This document shows, piece by piece, positions 1-9,588 of a stretch of DNA of 64,000 nucleotides; position 1 is the stretch's first letter, and each line of letters starts with the position of its first letter. Source of the stretch: an uncultured Pantoea sp. Its GTDB lineage: Bacteria > Pseudomonadota > Gammaproteobacteria > Enterobacterales > Enterobacteriaceae. Where the stretch lies: positions 1 to 64,000 of the forward strand of contig CAJYKU010000003.1 of assembly GCA_913775175.1 (NCBI GenBank), written 5' to 3'. The notes beneath the pieces were generated by a model. The model ran no database searches. It had not been told where the DNA came from and saw nothing but the letters and a program-made list of their open reading frames with translations. Made by a program: the position numbers and the translations under genes.

Positions 1-3
1 ATT

Positions 4-123
4 TGCCTGGCGGCCACAGCGCGGCGGTCCCACCTGACCCCATGCCGAACTCAGAAGTGAAACGCCGTAGCGCCGATGGTAGTGTGGGGCCTCCCCATGC
101 GAGAGTAGGGAACTGCCAGGCAT
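4..123 (+). rRNA. rrf: 5S ribosomal RNA, copy 1
   Basis: TGCCTGGCGGCC...GGAACTGCCAGGCAT is near-identical to enterobacterial 5S rRNA; paired with tRNA-Thr and a second 5S, as at the end of E. coli rrnD. Confidence 0.97.
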
Positions 124-136
124 CCAATTAAAGCGT

Positions 137-212
137 GCTGATATGGCTCAGTTGGTAGAGCGCACCCTTGGTAAGGGTGAGGTCCCCAGTTCGACTCTGG
201 GTATCAGCACCA
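137..212 (+). tRNA. thrV: tRNA-Thr, anticodon GGT
   Basis: GCTGATATGGCTCAGTTGGTAGAGC...TTGGTAA anticodon loop...GGTTCGA-like T arm...TATCAGCACCA; encoded CCA. Confidence 0.96.
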
Positions 213-245
213 GTTACAGAAAACATGAGTTCGGGTAAAAGAATT

Positions 246-365
246 TGCCTGGCGGCACTAGCGCGGTGGTCCCACCTGACCCCATGCCGAACTCAGAAGT
301 GAAACACCGTAGCGCCGATGGTAGTGTGGGGTCTCCCCATGCGAGAGTAGGGAACTGCCAGGCAC
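246..365 (+). rRNA. rrf: 5S ribosomal RNA, copy 2
   Basis: TGCCTGGCGGCACTAGCGCGGTGG...CTGCCAGGCA; differs from copy 1 at a few positions only. Confidence 0.97.
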
Positions 366-374
366 CAAACACAG

Positions 375-408
375 AAGCCCTGAACGAAAGTTCAGGGCTT
401 TTTTGTTT
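375..408 (+). terminator. Rho-independent terminator of the rRNA operon
   Basis: AAGCCCTGAAC-GAAA-GTTCAGGGCTT followed by TTTTTGTTTTT. Confidence 0.92.
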
Positions 409-477
409 TTGCCGTAGCAGTCAGAGATAAAACAGAGATAAAAAAGCCCCTGCCATATGGCAGAGGCTGAATCAGTA

Positions 478-1239
478 TCAGTGAATAACCTGGGATAAAA
501 ACGCACGAGTGCGTTCTGAGCGCGGATTGGCAAAGAACTCTTCGGGCGGCGCCATCTCTACAATTTCCCCCCGATCCATAAAGATCACCCGGTCAGCTAC
601 CGTGCGTGCAAAACCCATCTCATGAGTAACGCATAGCATTGTCATACCATCCTCCGCCAGCCCAATCATAGTATCCAGCACTTCTTTCACCATTTCAGGA
701 TCGAGCGCTGACGTGGGCTCATCAAACAGCATGATTTTGGGTTTCATACAGAGTGAGCGGGCAATAGCGACACGCTGCTGCTGACCGCCAGAAAGCTGCC
801 CGGGAAACTTATGCGCATGTTCAGCAATACGAACGCGCTCAAGATAGTGCATCGCCAGCGCCTCTGCCTCTTTCTTAGGCATCTTTCTAACCCAGACAGG
901 TGCCAGCGTACAATTCTGAAGCACTGTGAGATGCGGAAACAAATTAAAGTGCTGAAAAACCATACCCACTTCTGTACGAACACGCTCAATATTGCGTATA
1001 TCGTCATTGAGATGGATACCATCTACCACGATACGTCCCTGCTGATGCTCTTCCAGATGATTGATACAGCGAATAGTCGTAGACTTACCTGAACCTGATG
1101 GTCCGCATAATACAATACGCTCGCGCGGCTTAACCTGCAGATTAATATCTTTGAGAACGTGAAACTGACCATACCACTTGTTTACATTTTCGAGCGTAAT
1201 CATCATGGCGTTGGCCGCCGTTGTTGTCGTTGGTGTCAT
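478..1239 (-). CDS. yhdZ: Polar amino acid ABC transporter ATP-binding protein
   Basis: Walker [10 protein letters not shown], signature LSGGQQQR, Walker [16 protein letters not shown]; position next to rrnD as in E. coli. Confidence 0.93.
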   Translation of the reverse strand: MTPTTTTAANAMMITLENVNKWYGQFHVLKDINLQVKPRERIVLCGPSGSGKSTTIRCINHLEEHQQGRIVVDGIHLNDDIRNIERVRTEVGMVFQHFNLFPHLTVLQNCTLAPVWVRKMPKKEAEALAMHYLERVRIAEHAHKFPGQLSGGQQQRVAIARSLCMKPKIMLFDEPTSALDPEMVKEVLDTMIGLAEDGMTMLCVTHEMGFARTVADRVIFMDRGEIVEMAPPEEFFANPRSERTRAFLSQVIH

Positions 1240-1247
1240 AATAAACC

Positions 1248-2348
1248 TCAGTGTGCTTTACGCCCGGTGTGAAAACGCTTCTCCAGATACTGGCTATAGC
1301 GCGACATGCTAAAACAGAAGATCCAGTAGACCAGTGCGGCAAAAACATAACCTTCAGTGGACATTCCCAGCCAGGTGGGATCAACGGTGGCTTGTTGCAC
1401 ACTACTGAACAGATCAAAAAGCCCGATAATGATCACCAGACTGGTATCTTTAAACAGGGCAATAATGGTGTTAACCAGACCAGGAATCGTCATCTTGAGC
1501 GCCTGCGGCAGAATCACCAGAATCTGTGTTCTCCAGTAACCCAGAGCCAGCGATTCCGCAGCCTCATACTGGCCTTTTGGCAGAGCCTGCAAGCCGCCGC
1601 GTACCACCTCAGCCACATAGGCGGACTGAAACAGGATCACACCGACCAGCGCCCGCACCAGCTTATCAATCGTAGTGCCTTCAGCCATAAACAGCGGCAG
1701 CATTACTGATGACATAAACAGTACGGTGATAAGTGGAACGCCACGCCAGAACTCAATAAAAATAACCGAGAGAGTGCGTACTACCGGCAGACCTGAGCGT
1801 CGGCCCAGCGCCAGCAGGATCCCAAGCGGCAGTGCGCCAGCGATACCCACCGAGGCGATGATCAGCGTCAGCGTCAGGCCGCCCCACTGTCGGGTTTCCA
1901 CGCGTTCCAGACCAAAATAGCCGCCGTAGAGCAGCAGCCATACCGTGACCGGATAGATAATCGCCCAGCAGGCAATATAGCGACCGCGGCGCGGTATTGA
2001 ATGAATAAACATCGGAATAATCGAAAGCAGGCCTATTACCAGCGCCAGATTGATACGCCAGCGCAGTTCATGCGGGTAGAGGCCATACATAAACTGGCCA
2101 AAGCGCGCATGGATAAACACCCAGCAGGCGCCTGCTTTTGTGCAGTCAGCACGTGTCTCACCCAGCCAGTTGGCCTTAAAGATCAGCCAGTTCAGTGCGG
2201 GCGGAATAACACTCCAGATAATCCAGAAGCTTATCAGCGTCAGCAGCGTATTGAGCCAGCTGGAGAAGAGATTTTTCCGTGCCCAAATCCAGCTTTTTTG
2301 CAGCGGATTACTCATTCCGGTAGATGTTTCATGTGTAGTCACAGACAT
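1248..2348 (-). CDS. yhdY: Polar amino acid ABC transporter permease
   Basis: HisM-type permease with [24 protein letters not shown] motif; in operon with yhdZ/yhdX. Confidence 0.92.
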   Translation of the reverse strand: MSVTTHETSTGMSNPLQKSWIWARKNLFSSWLNTLLTLISFWIIWSVIPPALNWLIFKANWLGETRADCTKAGACWVFIHARFGQFMYGLYPHELRWRINLALVIGLLSIIPMFIHSIPRRGRYIACWAIIYPVTVWLLLYGGYFGLERVETRQWGGLTLTLIIASVGIAGALPLGILLALGRRSGLPVVRTLSVIFIEFWRGVPLITVLFMSSVMLPLFMAEGTTIDKLVRALVGVILFQSAYVAEVVRGGLQALPKGQYEAAESLALGYWRTQILVILPQALKMTIPGLVNTIIALFKDTSLVIIIGLFDLFSSVQQATVDPTWLGMSTEGYVFAALVYWIFCFSMSRYSQYLEKRFHTGRKAH

Positions 2349-2362
2349 AGGATTACGCTCTC

Positions 2363-3541
2363 TTAACGCTCAACCAGCGCAATTTTACGGTTATAGATGT
2401 TCATCAACAGAGAGATGCTAAGGCTGATGATGAGATAAACCGCCATGGTGATTGCTATCGTCTCGATTGCCTGTCCGGTCTGATTCAGCACCGTACCGGC
2501 GAACAGCGAAACCATATCGGGATAGCCGATAGCTGCAGCCAGTGAAGAGTTCTTCACCACATTGAGATACTGACTGGTGAGCGGAGGAATAATGACGCGC
2601 ATCGCCTGAGGAATAATGACCTGACGCAGCGTAACCGGATTGGGTAAGCCCAGCGATCGCGCCGCCTCATTCTGTCCATGCGGCACCGACTGAATACCAG
2701 CGCGGATCACCTCAGCAATAAATGAAGAAGTATAGATAGAGAGCGCCAGCGTCAATGCCGCCAGTTCCGGGATCATGGCGAAACCACCGCGGAAGTTGAA
2801 ACCACGCAGCTCGGGCATATCCCAGTGCATTCCGGCGCCATACAGCGTGTAGGCGATCAGCGGCAGAAGTGCGATGAGTCCGACAGCCGCGGGCCAGGTA
2901 CGACGTAGCTGACCGGTTTTTAGCTGATGTTTACGATTAAAGCGCAGCAGGGCAAAGCTAAGGATCACAGCCAGTGCCAGTGCAATCAGAAAAGGCAGCG
3001 TGCCGGGCGCATACTCTGGCCACGGAATATATAATCCCCGGTTACTGACAAACGCGACATCAAAAGCGCTTAATGCCTGACGCGGGCCGGGCAGGTTGCG
3101 CAGTACGGCGAAATACCAGAAAAAAATCTGCAGCAGTGGCGGAATATTACGAAAGGTCTCGATATAGAGCGTTGAGAGCTTACGCAGTAGCCAGTTATCT
3201 GACAGGCGCGCCAGGCCAACGGCAAAGCCCAGTATTGAAGCAAACACAATACAGAGTGCGGAAACCAGCAGGGTGTTGGTCAGACCGACCATAAACACGC
3301 GAGCGTAGGTATCTCCTTCGCTGTAGTCGATAAGATGCTGAACAATGCCAAAGCCGGCGCTGCGATCCAGAAACGCAAAGCCGGAAGTAATTCCGCGATG
3401 AGAGAGATTGATAATAGTGTTGTGGATAAGATATCCCGCCACTATCACCACCGCGGCAATGGCAATAATCTGGTAAAGCCAGGCGCGAACCGCAGGATTA
3501 CCGAATGAAAAGTCTCTTTTCGCGGTTGGGCGTTGCGACAT
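2363..3541 (-). CDS. yhdX: Polar amino acid ABC transporter permease
   Basis: HisM-type permease with NEAARSLGLPNPVTLRQVIIPQAMRVIIPPLTSQYLN motif; operon context. Confidence 0.92.
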   Translation of the reverse strand: MSQRPTAKRDFSFGNPAVRAWLYQIIAIAAVVIVAGYLIHNTIINLSHRGITSGFAFLDRSAGFGIVQHLIDYSEGDTYARVFMVGLTNTLLVSALCIVFASILGFAVGLARLSDNWLLRKLSTLYIETFRNIPPLLQIFFWYFAVLRNLPGPRQALSAFDVAFVSNRGLYIPWPEYAPGTLPFLIALALAVILSFALLRFNRKHQLKTGQLRRTWPAAVGLIALLPLIAYTLYGAGMHWDMPELRGFNFRGGFAMIPELAALTLALSIYTSSFIAEVIRAGIQSVPHGQNEAARSLGLPNPVTLRQVIIPQAMRVIIPPLTSQYLNVVKNSSLAAAIGYPDMVSLFAGTVLNQTGQAIETIAITMAVYLIISLSISLLMNIYNRKIALVER

Positions 3542-3608
3542 GTTGAAACCTCAGTGATAGATACGCGTGGGCACCGCAGGACGCGGTGCCCGACTGGCAA
3601 AGCAGTTA

Positions 3609-4634
3609 TCAGCGAACCGGCGGAGCGTACTGAATTCCGCCCTGGTTCCAGAGCGCATTCTGTCCGCGTGCAATTTTCAGTGCGCTGTCTTTACCTACGT
3701 TGCGATCAAAGATTTCCTGATAGTTACCCACCTGTTTGATGATATTGAACGCCCACTTATTATCGAGCTTAAGGTCTTTTCCGAAGTCACCCTCAGCACC
3801 CAGCAGATGCGCCATATCAGGCGTGGTTGGCTTAGCGGCCATCTGATCAACGTTTTTAGAGCTGATCCCCATCTCTTCTGCATTCAGCATTGCGAAGAGA
3901 GACCACTTAACAATGGTAAACCACTCATCGTCTCCGCGGCGCACCAGTGGCCCCAGCGGCTCTTTGGAGATCACTTCCGGCAGAACAATAAACTCATCAG
4001 GCTTGCCCAGTTTAATACGCAGCGCGTAGAGCTGAGACTGATCGGAAGAGAGCGTATCGCAGCGACCACTGTCGAGTGCTTTAGCTGATTCATCCGAACG
4101 ATCAAATGTCACCGGGGTGTACTGCATCTTGTTGGCTTTAAAGTAATCGGCAACGTTGAGCTCCGTATCGGTGCCAGCCTGAATACAAACCGTTGCGCCA
4201 TCCAGCTCTTTTGCGCTCTTGAGACCCGCTTTTTTATGCGTCAGAAAGCCGATACCGTCGTAATAGTTTACTCCGGCAAACATAAAGCCCATGCCACCAT
4301 CACGTGAGGAGGTCCAGGTGGTATTACGCGACAGGATGTCCACTTCGCCCGACTGCAGTGCTGTGAAGCGCTCTTTTGCGGTCAGCGGGGTATATTTCAC
4401 TTTGCTGGCATCGCCAAACACAGCTGCGGCAGTGGCACGACAGACATCAACGTCGATACCGGTGAATTTGCCGCTGGCGTCAGCATAAGAGAAGCCAGGC
4501 AGCCCGTCACTGATGCCGCATTGCACAAAACCTTTCTTTTTAATCGCATCCAGCGTAGCGCCTGCATGTGCCTGCTGCGTCACGCTTAACAGTGTGGCGG
4601 CGGCAATCAGGGTGGAGAGCATCATCTTTTTCAT
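3609..4634 (-). CDS. yhdW: Amino acid ABC transporter periplasmic binding protein
   Basis: Signal peptide MKKMMLSTLIAAATLLSVTQQAHA; AapJ-like SBP; start moved from the ORF-track 4658 to the MKKMM methionine. Confidence 0.92.
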   Translation of the reverse strand: MKKMMLSTLIAAATLLSVTQQAHAGATLDAIKKKGFVQCGISDGLPGFSYADASGKFTGIDVDVCRATAAAVFGDASKVKYTPLTAKERFTALQSGEVDILSRNTTWTSSRDGGMGFMFAGVNYYDGIGFLTHKKAGLKSAKELDGATVCIQAGTDTELNVADYFKANKMQYTPVTFDRSDESAKALDSGRCDTLSSDQSQLYALRIKLGKPDEFIVLPEVISKEPLGPLVRRGDDEWFTIVKWSLFAMLNAEEMGISSKNVDQMAAKPTTPDMAHLLGAEGDFGKDLKLDNKWAFNIIKQVGNYQEIFDRNVGKDSALKIARGQNALWNQGGIQYAPPVR

Positions 4635-4728
4635 AAAGCATCCTGTGTGGCATGTCATCTGTTGTTATTGTGATACGCACTTTGTAGTGCGCTACTGTCT
4701 GTCGCTGGCTATCAGCCATCCAGCAAGT

Positions 4729-4744
4729 TGCAAAGCTGATGCCA
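4729..4744 (-). promoter_or_regulatory. Candidate sigma54 promoter for yhdWXYZ
   Basis: Minus strand TGGCATCAGCTTTGCA matches the -24 GG / -12 GC pattern with exactly 10 nt between; about 95 nt upstream of the yhdW start. Confidence 0.65.
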
Positions 4745-4817
4745 GGTTTGCAGCGCGCTGAATTCTTAGGAAAAAGGGTGCCGGGATAAGTCAGAAAGTA
4801 AGATATCGTTACTATCG

Positions 4818-4834
4818 CGCACCAAAAGGCTGCA
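4818..4834. promoter_or_regulatory. Candidate NtrC binding site
   Basis: CGCACCAAAAGGCTGCA matches TGCACCAAAATGGTGCA at 14 of 17 positions; upstream of the candidate sigma54 promoter. Confidence 0.6.
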
Positions 4835-5106
4835 TGACGAGTCGCCGCGATCACAAATAGTGCAAAAAGTTTCACTATCTGAACGCAGTGTGAGCTGTCG
4901 CTCATCAGAGGATGTACTAAAGACGCGGATTACAGGCAGAGTGCTGTGCAATCACAACCAGCCGCCATGCTGGCAGAGGAAAAAGGCAGGTGCTGACAGC
5001 CATACTGAGTGGACAGAAAGCAGAAAAGGTGACGCAGGGGATTGCAACAGAGGTGATCATTTTGGTGATAATTGTTTCACCCGACAGAGCAGCTTGTTGC
5101 AGATAC

Positions 5107-5133
5107 AAAAACGCCAGCCCGAAGGCTGGCGTT
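5107..5133 (-). terminator. Rho-independent terminator of dusB-fis
   Basis: Minus strand AACGCCAGCC-TTCG-GGCTGGCGTTTTTGT. Confidence 0.9.
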
Positions 5134-5150
5134 CTCGCAGCAACAAACAA

Positions 5151-5447
5151 TCAGTTCATGCCGTACTTTTTCAGCTTCTTACGCAGGGTGCCACGGTTGA
5201 TACCCATCATCAGCGCTGCACGGGTCTGGTTGCCACGGGTATACTGCATCACCATGTCCAACAGAGGCTGCTCGACTTCAGCCAGTACCAGCTCATACAG
5301 ATCACTAACATCCTGACCATTCAGTTGAGCAAAATAGTTCTTCAGTGCCTGTTTAACCGAATCACGCAGTGGCTTTTGTGTCACCTGATCCTGTGAGTTA
5401 ACGGTAGAAACGGTCAGTACGTCAGAATTTACGCGTTGTTCGAACAT
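5151..5447 (-). CDS. fis: DNA-binding protein Fis
   Basis: 98 aa [47 protein letters not shown]...[15 protein letters not shown], essentially the E. coli Fis sequence. Confidence 0.98.
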   Translation of the reverse strand: MFEQRVNSDVLTVSTVNSQDQVTQKPLRDSVKQALKNYFAQLNGQDVSDLYELVLAEVEQPLLDMVMQYTRGNQTRAALMMGINRGTLRKKLKKYGMN

Positions 5448-5471
5448 AGTTCTTTCAGCTCTTTATTTCGT

Positions 5472-6437
5472 TTACGCAAGATTTTCGAAGTATGCCTCCA
5501 ACGCCTCCAGCTGTTCGCTGGCATCCTCAATGGCGTTGAATGTGCGCCGAAACTGGTCGTCAGGGGCACTTTCCTGCAAATACCAGGAAACGTGTTTTCG
5601 GGCAATACGGTATCCCTTGCGCTGACCGTAAAAGTCGTGCAGCTCCCGTATATGCCCAATCAGCATATGCTTCACCTCTGCCAGCGGCTTTGGTGCAAGC
5701 AGCTCCCCTGTGTCCAGATAATGCTGGATTTCCCGGAAGATCCACGGTCTTCCCTGAGCAGCGCGACCCACCATCAGAGCATCAGCTCCGGTGTAGTCGA
5801 GCACTGCCCTGGCTTTATGCGGGTCAGTAATGTCGCCATTCGCGATAATCGGAATGGAAACGCTCTGCTTAACTGTCCGAATGCTGTCGTATTCAGCCTG
5901 CCCCTCAAACAAACAGGCGCGAGTGCGTCCGTGAATAGTAAGGGCCTGAATGCCACAGCGCTCGGCCAATTGGGCAATCTCTACACAATTACGATTTTCT
6001 TTATCCCAGCCAGTGCGAATCTTCAGCGTAACCGGCACATCTACCGCATTCACTACCGCATGGAGAATCGATTCAACCAGTTGCGGATGCTGCAGCAGTG
6101 CAGAGCCTGCCATCTTACGATTCACTTTTTTAGCCGGGCAGCCCATATTGATATCAATAACCTGAGCACCAGACGCAACGTTGATTTGCGCGGCGGCAGC
6201 CATCTCATCAGGATCGCAACCGGCAATCTGCACGGCACGAATTCCAGGCTCGTCACTATGCACCATGCGCAGCCGGGATTTGTCACTGGCCCAGACTTCA
6301 GGGTTAGACGACAACATCTCGGAGACAGTCATACCGGCACCGTTTTCGTAGCACAAGGTGCGAAATGGCTTATCGGTTACTCCGGCCATAGGCGCAGCAA
6401 TGAGTCGATTACGTAGCTGATGGTGTCCAATGCGCAT
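5472..6437 (-). CDS. dusB: tRNA-dihydrouridine synthase B
   Basis: [47 protein letters not shown]; true start is internal to the ORF-track call (6521). Confidence 0.96.
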   Translation of the reverse strand: MRIGHHQLRNRLIAAPMAGVTDKPFRTLCYENGAGMTVSEMLSSNPEVWASDKSRLRMVHSDEPGIRAVQIAGCDPDEMAAAAQINVASGAQVIDINMGCPAKKVNRKMAGSALLQHPQLVESILHAVVNAVDVPVTLKIRTGWDKENRNCVEIAQLAERCGIQALTIHGRTRACLFEGQAEYDSIRTVKQSVSIPIIANGDITDPHKARAVLDYTGADALMVGRAAQGRPWIFREIQHYLDTGELLAPKPLAEVKHMLIGHIRELHDFYGQRKGYRIARKHVSWYLQESAPDDQFRRTFNAIEDASEQLEALEAYFENLA

Positions 6438-6475
6438 GAAAAAAGAAGTGACCCTAACTGTTCGCAAGGCGGCGT

Positions 6476-6504
6476 ATATTACGCATTTTTTCCGGAAGAT
6501 GAAA
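6476..6504 (-). promoter_or_regulatory. Candidate dusB-fis promoter
   Basis: Minus strand TTTCAT - 17 nt - TAATAT followed by a GC-rich discriminator ACGCCGCC, as expected for a stringently controlled promoter. Confidence 0.55.
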
Positions 6505-6945
6505 GGCCAAACTTTGAACAATATGTTGTTAATGCTCAGCAGCTGACAGCAGTGACAGAGGGATAGAATAAATATGCTATATAAATCATTTGGTTATGAA
6601 TTTACGGCGAAATTGTGAGCAAACGTTTTTCTCATCATCTCCGCGCAAAAGCGATATAAAAGCCGCTATTTCAGGGAATTAACCACAGAATTAACGGGCA
6701 GCTGTTTGCAAAGTGAACAGCGTGGCGAGCTGACAGAGTGACCAGAGAGCGACAGCAGCGCAGCGCAGGCTGATAACCCATCATGCGTGCTATTCCTGTC
6801 GCAGATCTGCCATATGACCGGCCTGAAGTGGTGGCATAACGGCCGGTTATCAGCTGGCCGCACGATGCACAGCCAGCTGATATTTTACGCACCGCCTCTC
6901 CCTGACAGAACTGATCCCACCTCTGTGGCAGGCAGCGCGCACGGA

Positions 6946-7827
6946 TTAGCGCAGGCGGCCGGTAATACGGCACCACTCATCTTTTTCTGCCACCGGATCG
7001 AGTGCAAAGCGCCCGGCATAGGCTTCACAAACGCTCTCTGCCTGGCTCGCCAGTACGCCGGAAAGACCGAGGTAACCGCCCGCTTTAGGCAGTACACTAA
7101 TCAGCGGTGCCAGCTCACGCAGCGGACCTGCCAGGATGTTGGCTACCACGACATCAGCCTGCAGATTTTCTGGCTGCTGATGCGGCAGGTAGAGCGACAG
7201 GCGATCGGCGACGCCATTACGCTCTGCGTTGTCGCGGCTGGCCTGAATTGCCTGCGGATCGATATCGATCCCGATCGCCTGCGCTGCGCCCAGCTTGAGC
7301 GCTGCAATAGCAAGAATGCCGGACCCACAGCCAAAATCGATCACCGTTTTGCCCTGCAGATCCAGCCCATCCAGCCAGCTCAGGCAGAGCGAGGTGGTAG
7401 GGTGGGTGCCGGTACCAAAAGCCAGACCAGGATCGAGCATGACATTCACCGCATCCGGATCTGGCACATCGCGCCAGCTTGGACAGATCCACAGGCGCTG
7501 ACCAAATCGCATCGGGTGGAAGTTATCCATCCATTCGCGTTCCCAGTCTTTGTCTTCGATCTGCTCGATCTTATAATGAAAATCTGATCCGGGAACGGGT
7601 TGCAGGCGCAGCGCCGCAACAACCTCATCCATATCACTCTCTGCGTCGAACAGGCCGATAACATCGGTATCGCCCCACAGACGTGTTTCGCCAGGCAGTG
7701 GTTCATATACCGGATTGTCATGCGTATCCTGAAACGTAACAGAAACAGCACCTACTTCCATCAGTGCATCGCTTAGCAGCTCTGCCTGTTCTCCGGTACT
7801 GTTAATCTTGATTTGAATCCATGGCAT
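6946..7827 (-). CDS. prmA: Ribosomal protein L11 methyltransferase
   Basis: [34 protein letters not shown]..., SAM motif [20 protein letters not shown]. Confidence 0.97.
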   Translation of the reverse strand: MPWIQIKINSTGEQAELLSDALMEVGAVSVTFQDTHDNPVYEPLPGETRLWGDTDVIGLFDAESDMDEVVAALRLQPVPGSDFHYKIEQIEDKDWEREWMDNFHPMRFGQRLWICPSWRDVPDPDAVNVMLDPGLAFGTGTHPTTSLCLSWLDGLDLQGKTVIDFGCGSGILAIAALKLGAAQAIGIDIDPQAIQASRDNAERNGVADRLSLYLPHQQPENLQADVVVANILAGPLRELAPLISVLPKAGGYLGLSGVLASQAESVCEAYAGRFALDPVAEKDEWCRITGRLR

Positions 7828-7839
7828 AAACGTTTCTCT

Positions 7840-9285
7840 TTATTTCGATGCAGCATTTTGCGTCCCGGACGCGCTGCCAAACAGGTTTCCTGCCAGAAAA
7901 GCCAGCAGGCTTAAGGTTAAAGATGGCACGATAGGGTGGAATCCCCATAGCTCAATTTTCAGACTGGCGAGCAGTGTATAACTGCCAGCACCGGCCAGCA
8001 TCGCGCTGATAGCACCTGCGGCGTTAGCACGTTCCCAGTAAAGTCCCAGCACCAGTGGCCACAAAAACACAGCTTCCAGTCCACCAAATGCCAGCAGATT
8101 AAGCCAGATAATCATATCCGGTGGATTCCACGCCGCCAGCAGCAGCAGCAAGCCCAGCACCAGGGTGATAGTGCCGGAGAGGATACGCAGCCGGGTTTCA
8201 TTTCCGCTCTGCTGTGGTGCAATGCGCAGATAGAGATCTTTGATCAGCGTAGCGGAGGCCTGCAATAGCTGGGCGTTGATTGTCGACATAATAGCCGCCA
8301 TTGGCGCAGCTAAAAAGATGCCAGCCGCCATCGGCGGTAACACGGTGATCATCAGAGCCGGGATCACCTGATCCGGTACAGTGAGATTGGGTAATACCGC
8401 GCGACCCAGTGCACCCGCCAGATGCATACCCAGCATCAGAATTGCCACAACAATCGTGCCGAGAATGATAGCGCGATGCATCGCCTTGCTGTCTTTATAA
8501 GATATACAGCGTACCGCCGTGTGCGGCAGCCCAATGACGCCAAAACAGACCAGGACGGCAAATGAACTCAGAAATGTTGGTGTGATGACATGACCCACAC
8601 CCTCTGGCGATAACAGCTGGGGATCGATCGTCTGCAGTTTGTTTACCGCTGTTACCAGCCCGCCTGCATGATGGATCACAGCAAACAGCAGCAGAAAGGT
8701 GCCGAGTAGCATGACCAGTCCCTGCATTGCATCGTTGAGCACGCTGGCACGAAAGCCGCCAAATGCGGTGTAAAGTGCGATAGTGCCGCCAAAGATCAGC
8801 AGGCCCGTATCATAAGGAATACCAGCAGCAGTCTCCAGCAGGCGCGCACCCCCGATGAACTGTACGGTCATGGCACCAATAAAGGCAACCAGCAGGCTAA
8901 GACTGGCCAGCCAGATCAGCAGCGGACTGCGAAAGCGGCCATAAAGCATATCGTTAAGCGTTACCGCATTATAGCGACGCGCCAGAATAGCGAATTTTTT
9001 TCCCAGGATACCCAGCGACAGCCAGACCGCCGGCACCTGAATCATTGCCAGCAGTACCCAGCCCAGACCATATTTATATGCGGCACCGGGCCCACCGATA
9101 AATGAGCTGGCGCTGATATAAGTTGTGGTCAGCGTCATGGCGAGTACAAAGCCACCCATTGAGCGACTGCCAAGAAAATATTCGCTGAGAAAGCTGCCCT
9201 GACGCTGCTTGCGCATGGCAAATACCGAGAGTGCGGCAATCAATACCAGGTAGCCCAGCAGAGGCAGAATAATTTCACTCTTCAC
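7840..9285 (-). CDS. panF: Sodium/pantothenate symporter
   Basis: SSS-family transporter, 481 aa; between yhdT and prmA as in E. coli. Confidence 0.95.
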   Translation of the reverse strand: MKSEIILPLLGYLVLIAALSVFAMRKQRQGSFLSEYFLGSRSMGGFVLAMTLTTTYISASSFIGGPGAAYKYGLGWVLLAMIQVPAVWLSLGILGKKFAILARRYNAVTLNDMLYGRFRSPLLIWLASLSLLVAFIGAMTVQFIGGARLLETAAGIPYDTGLLIFGGTIALYTAFGGFRASVLNDAMQGLVMLLGTFLLLFAVIHHAGGLVTAVNKLQTIDPQLLSPEGVGHVITPTFLSSFAVLVCFGVIGLPHTAVRCISYKDSKAMHRAIILGTIVVAILMLGMHLAGALGRAVLPNLTVPDQVIPALMITVLPPMAAGIFLAAPMAAIMSTINAQLLQASATLIKDLYLRIAPQQSGNETRLRILSGTITLVLGLLLLLAAWNPPDMIIWLNLLAFGGLEAVFLWPLVLGLYWERANAAGAISAMLAGAGSYTLLASLKIELWGFHPIVPSLTLSLLAFLAGNLFGSASGTQNAASK

Positions 9286-9517
9286 TCTGATCCTCCAGCG
9301 ACATCTCGCGGAAAACTCCGCGCACCATCAGTATACAGAGGCCAATAAACAGCAGCGGGGCAAACACGCAGGAGAGTTCAAACCAGCGTGGCAGACCGGT
9401 AAATCCACGCTGTGTGCCACCCAGCCAGGCTGTCATGCTCCACACCAGTAAATAGGCCAGCGTCAGGCCCAGCGACCAGCGTGCCTCTTTGTTAGCTTGT
9501 AAAAAACGCCCATCCAT
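9275..9517 (-). CDS. yhdT: YhdT family inner membrane protein
   Basis: 80 aa, two TM segments, overlaps the panF start by 11 nt; conserved accC-yhdT-panF order. Confidence 0.92.
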   Translation of the reverse strand: MDGRFLQANKEARWSLGLTLAYLLVWSMTAWLGGTQRGFTGLPRWFELSCVFAPLLFIGLCILMVRGVFREMSLEDQSEE

Positions 9518-9540
9518 TATGCAACCTCACAGGCGACAGA

Positions 9541-9567
9541 AATAAAAAAGGCCGGATTAACCGGCCT
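9541..9567 (-). terminator. Rho-independent terminator after accC
   Basis: Minus strand AGGCCGG-TTAAT-CCGGCCTTTTTTATT. Confidence 0.88.
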
Positions 9568-9588
9568 CTGACGTGCTCTGCGCTGCGA

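Noticed and set aside
245-430. 61-aa plus-strand ORF across 5S copy 2
   Set aside because: It lies on the 5S rRNA and its terminator; a chance frame.
5436-6416. 326-aa plus-strand ORF antisense to dusB-fis
   Set aside because: dusB is a clear ortholog on the other strand; the antisense translation has no recognisable domain and fits a shadow ORF in GC-rich coding DNA.
6787-7587. 266-aa plus-strand ORF antisense to prmA
   Set aside because: Shadow ORF; no domain features, no ribosome-binding context.
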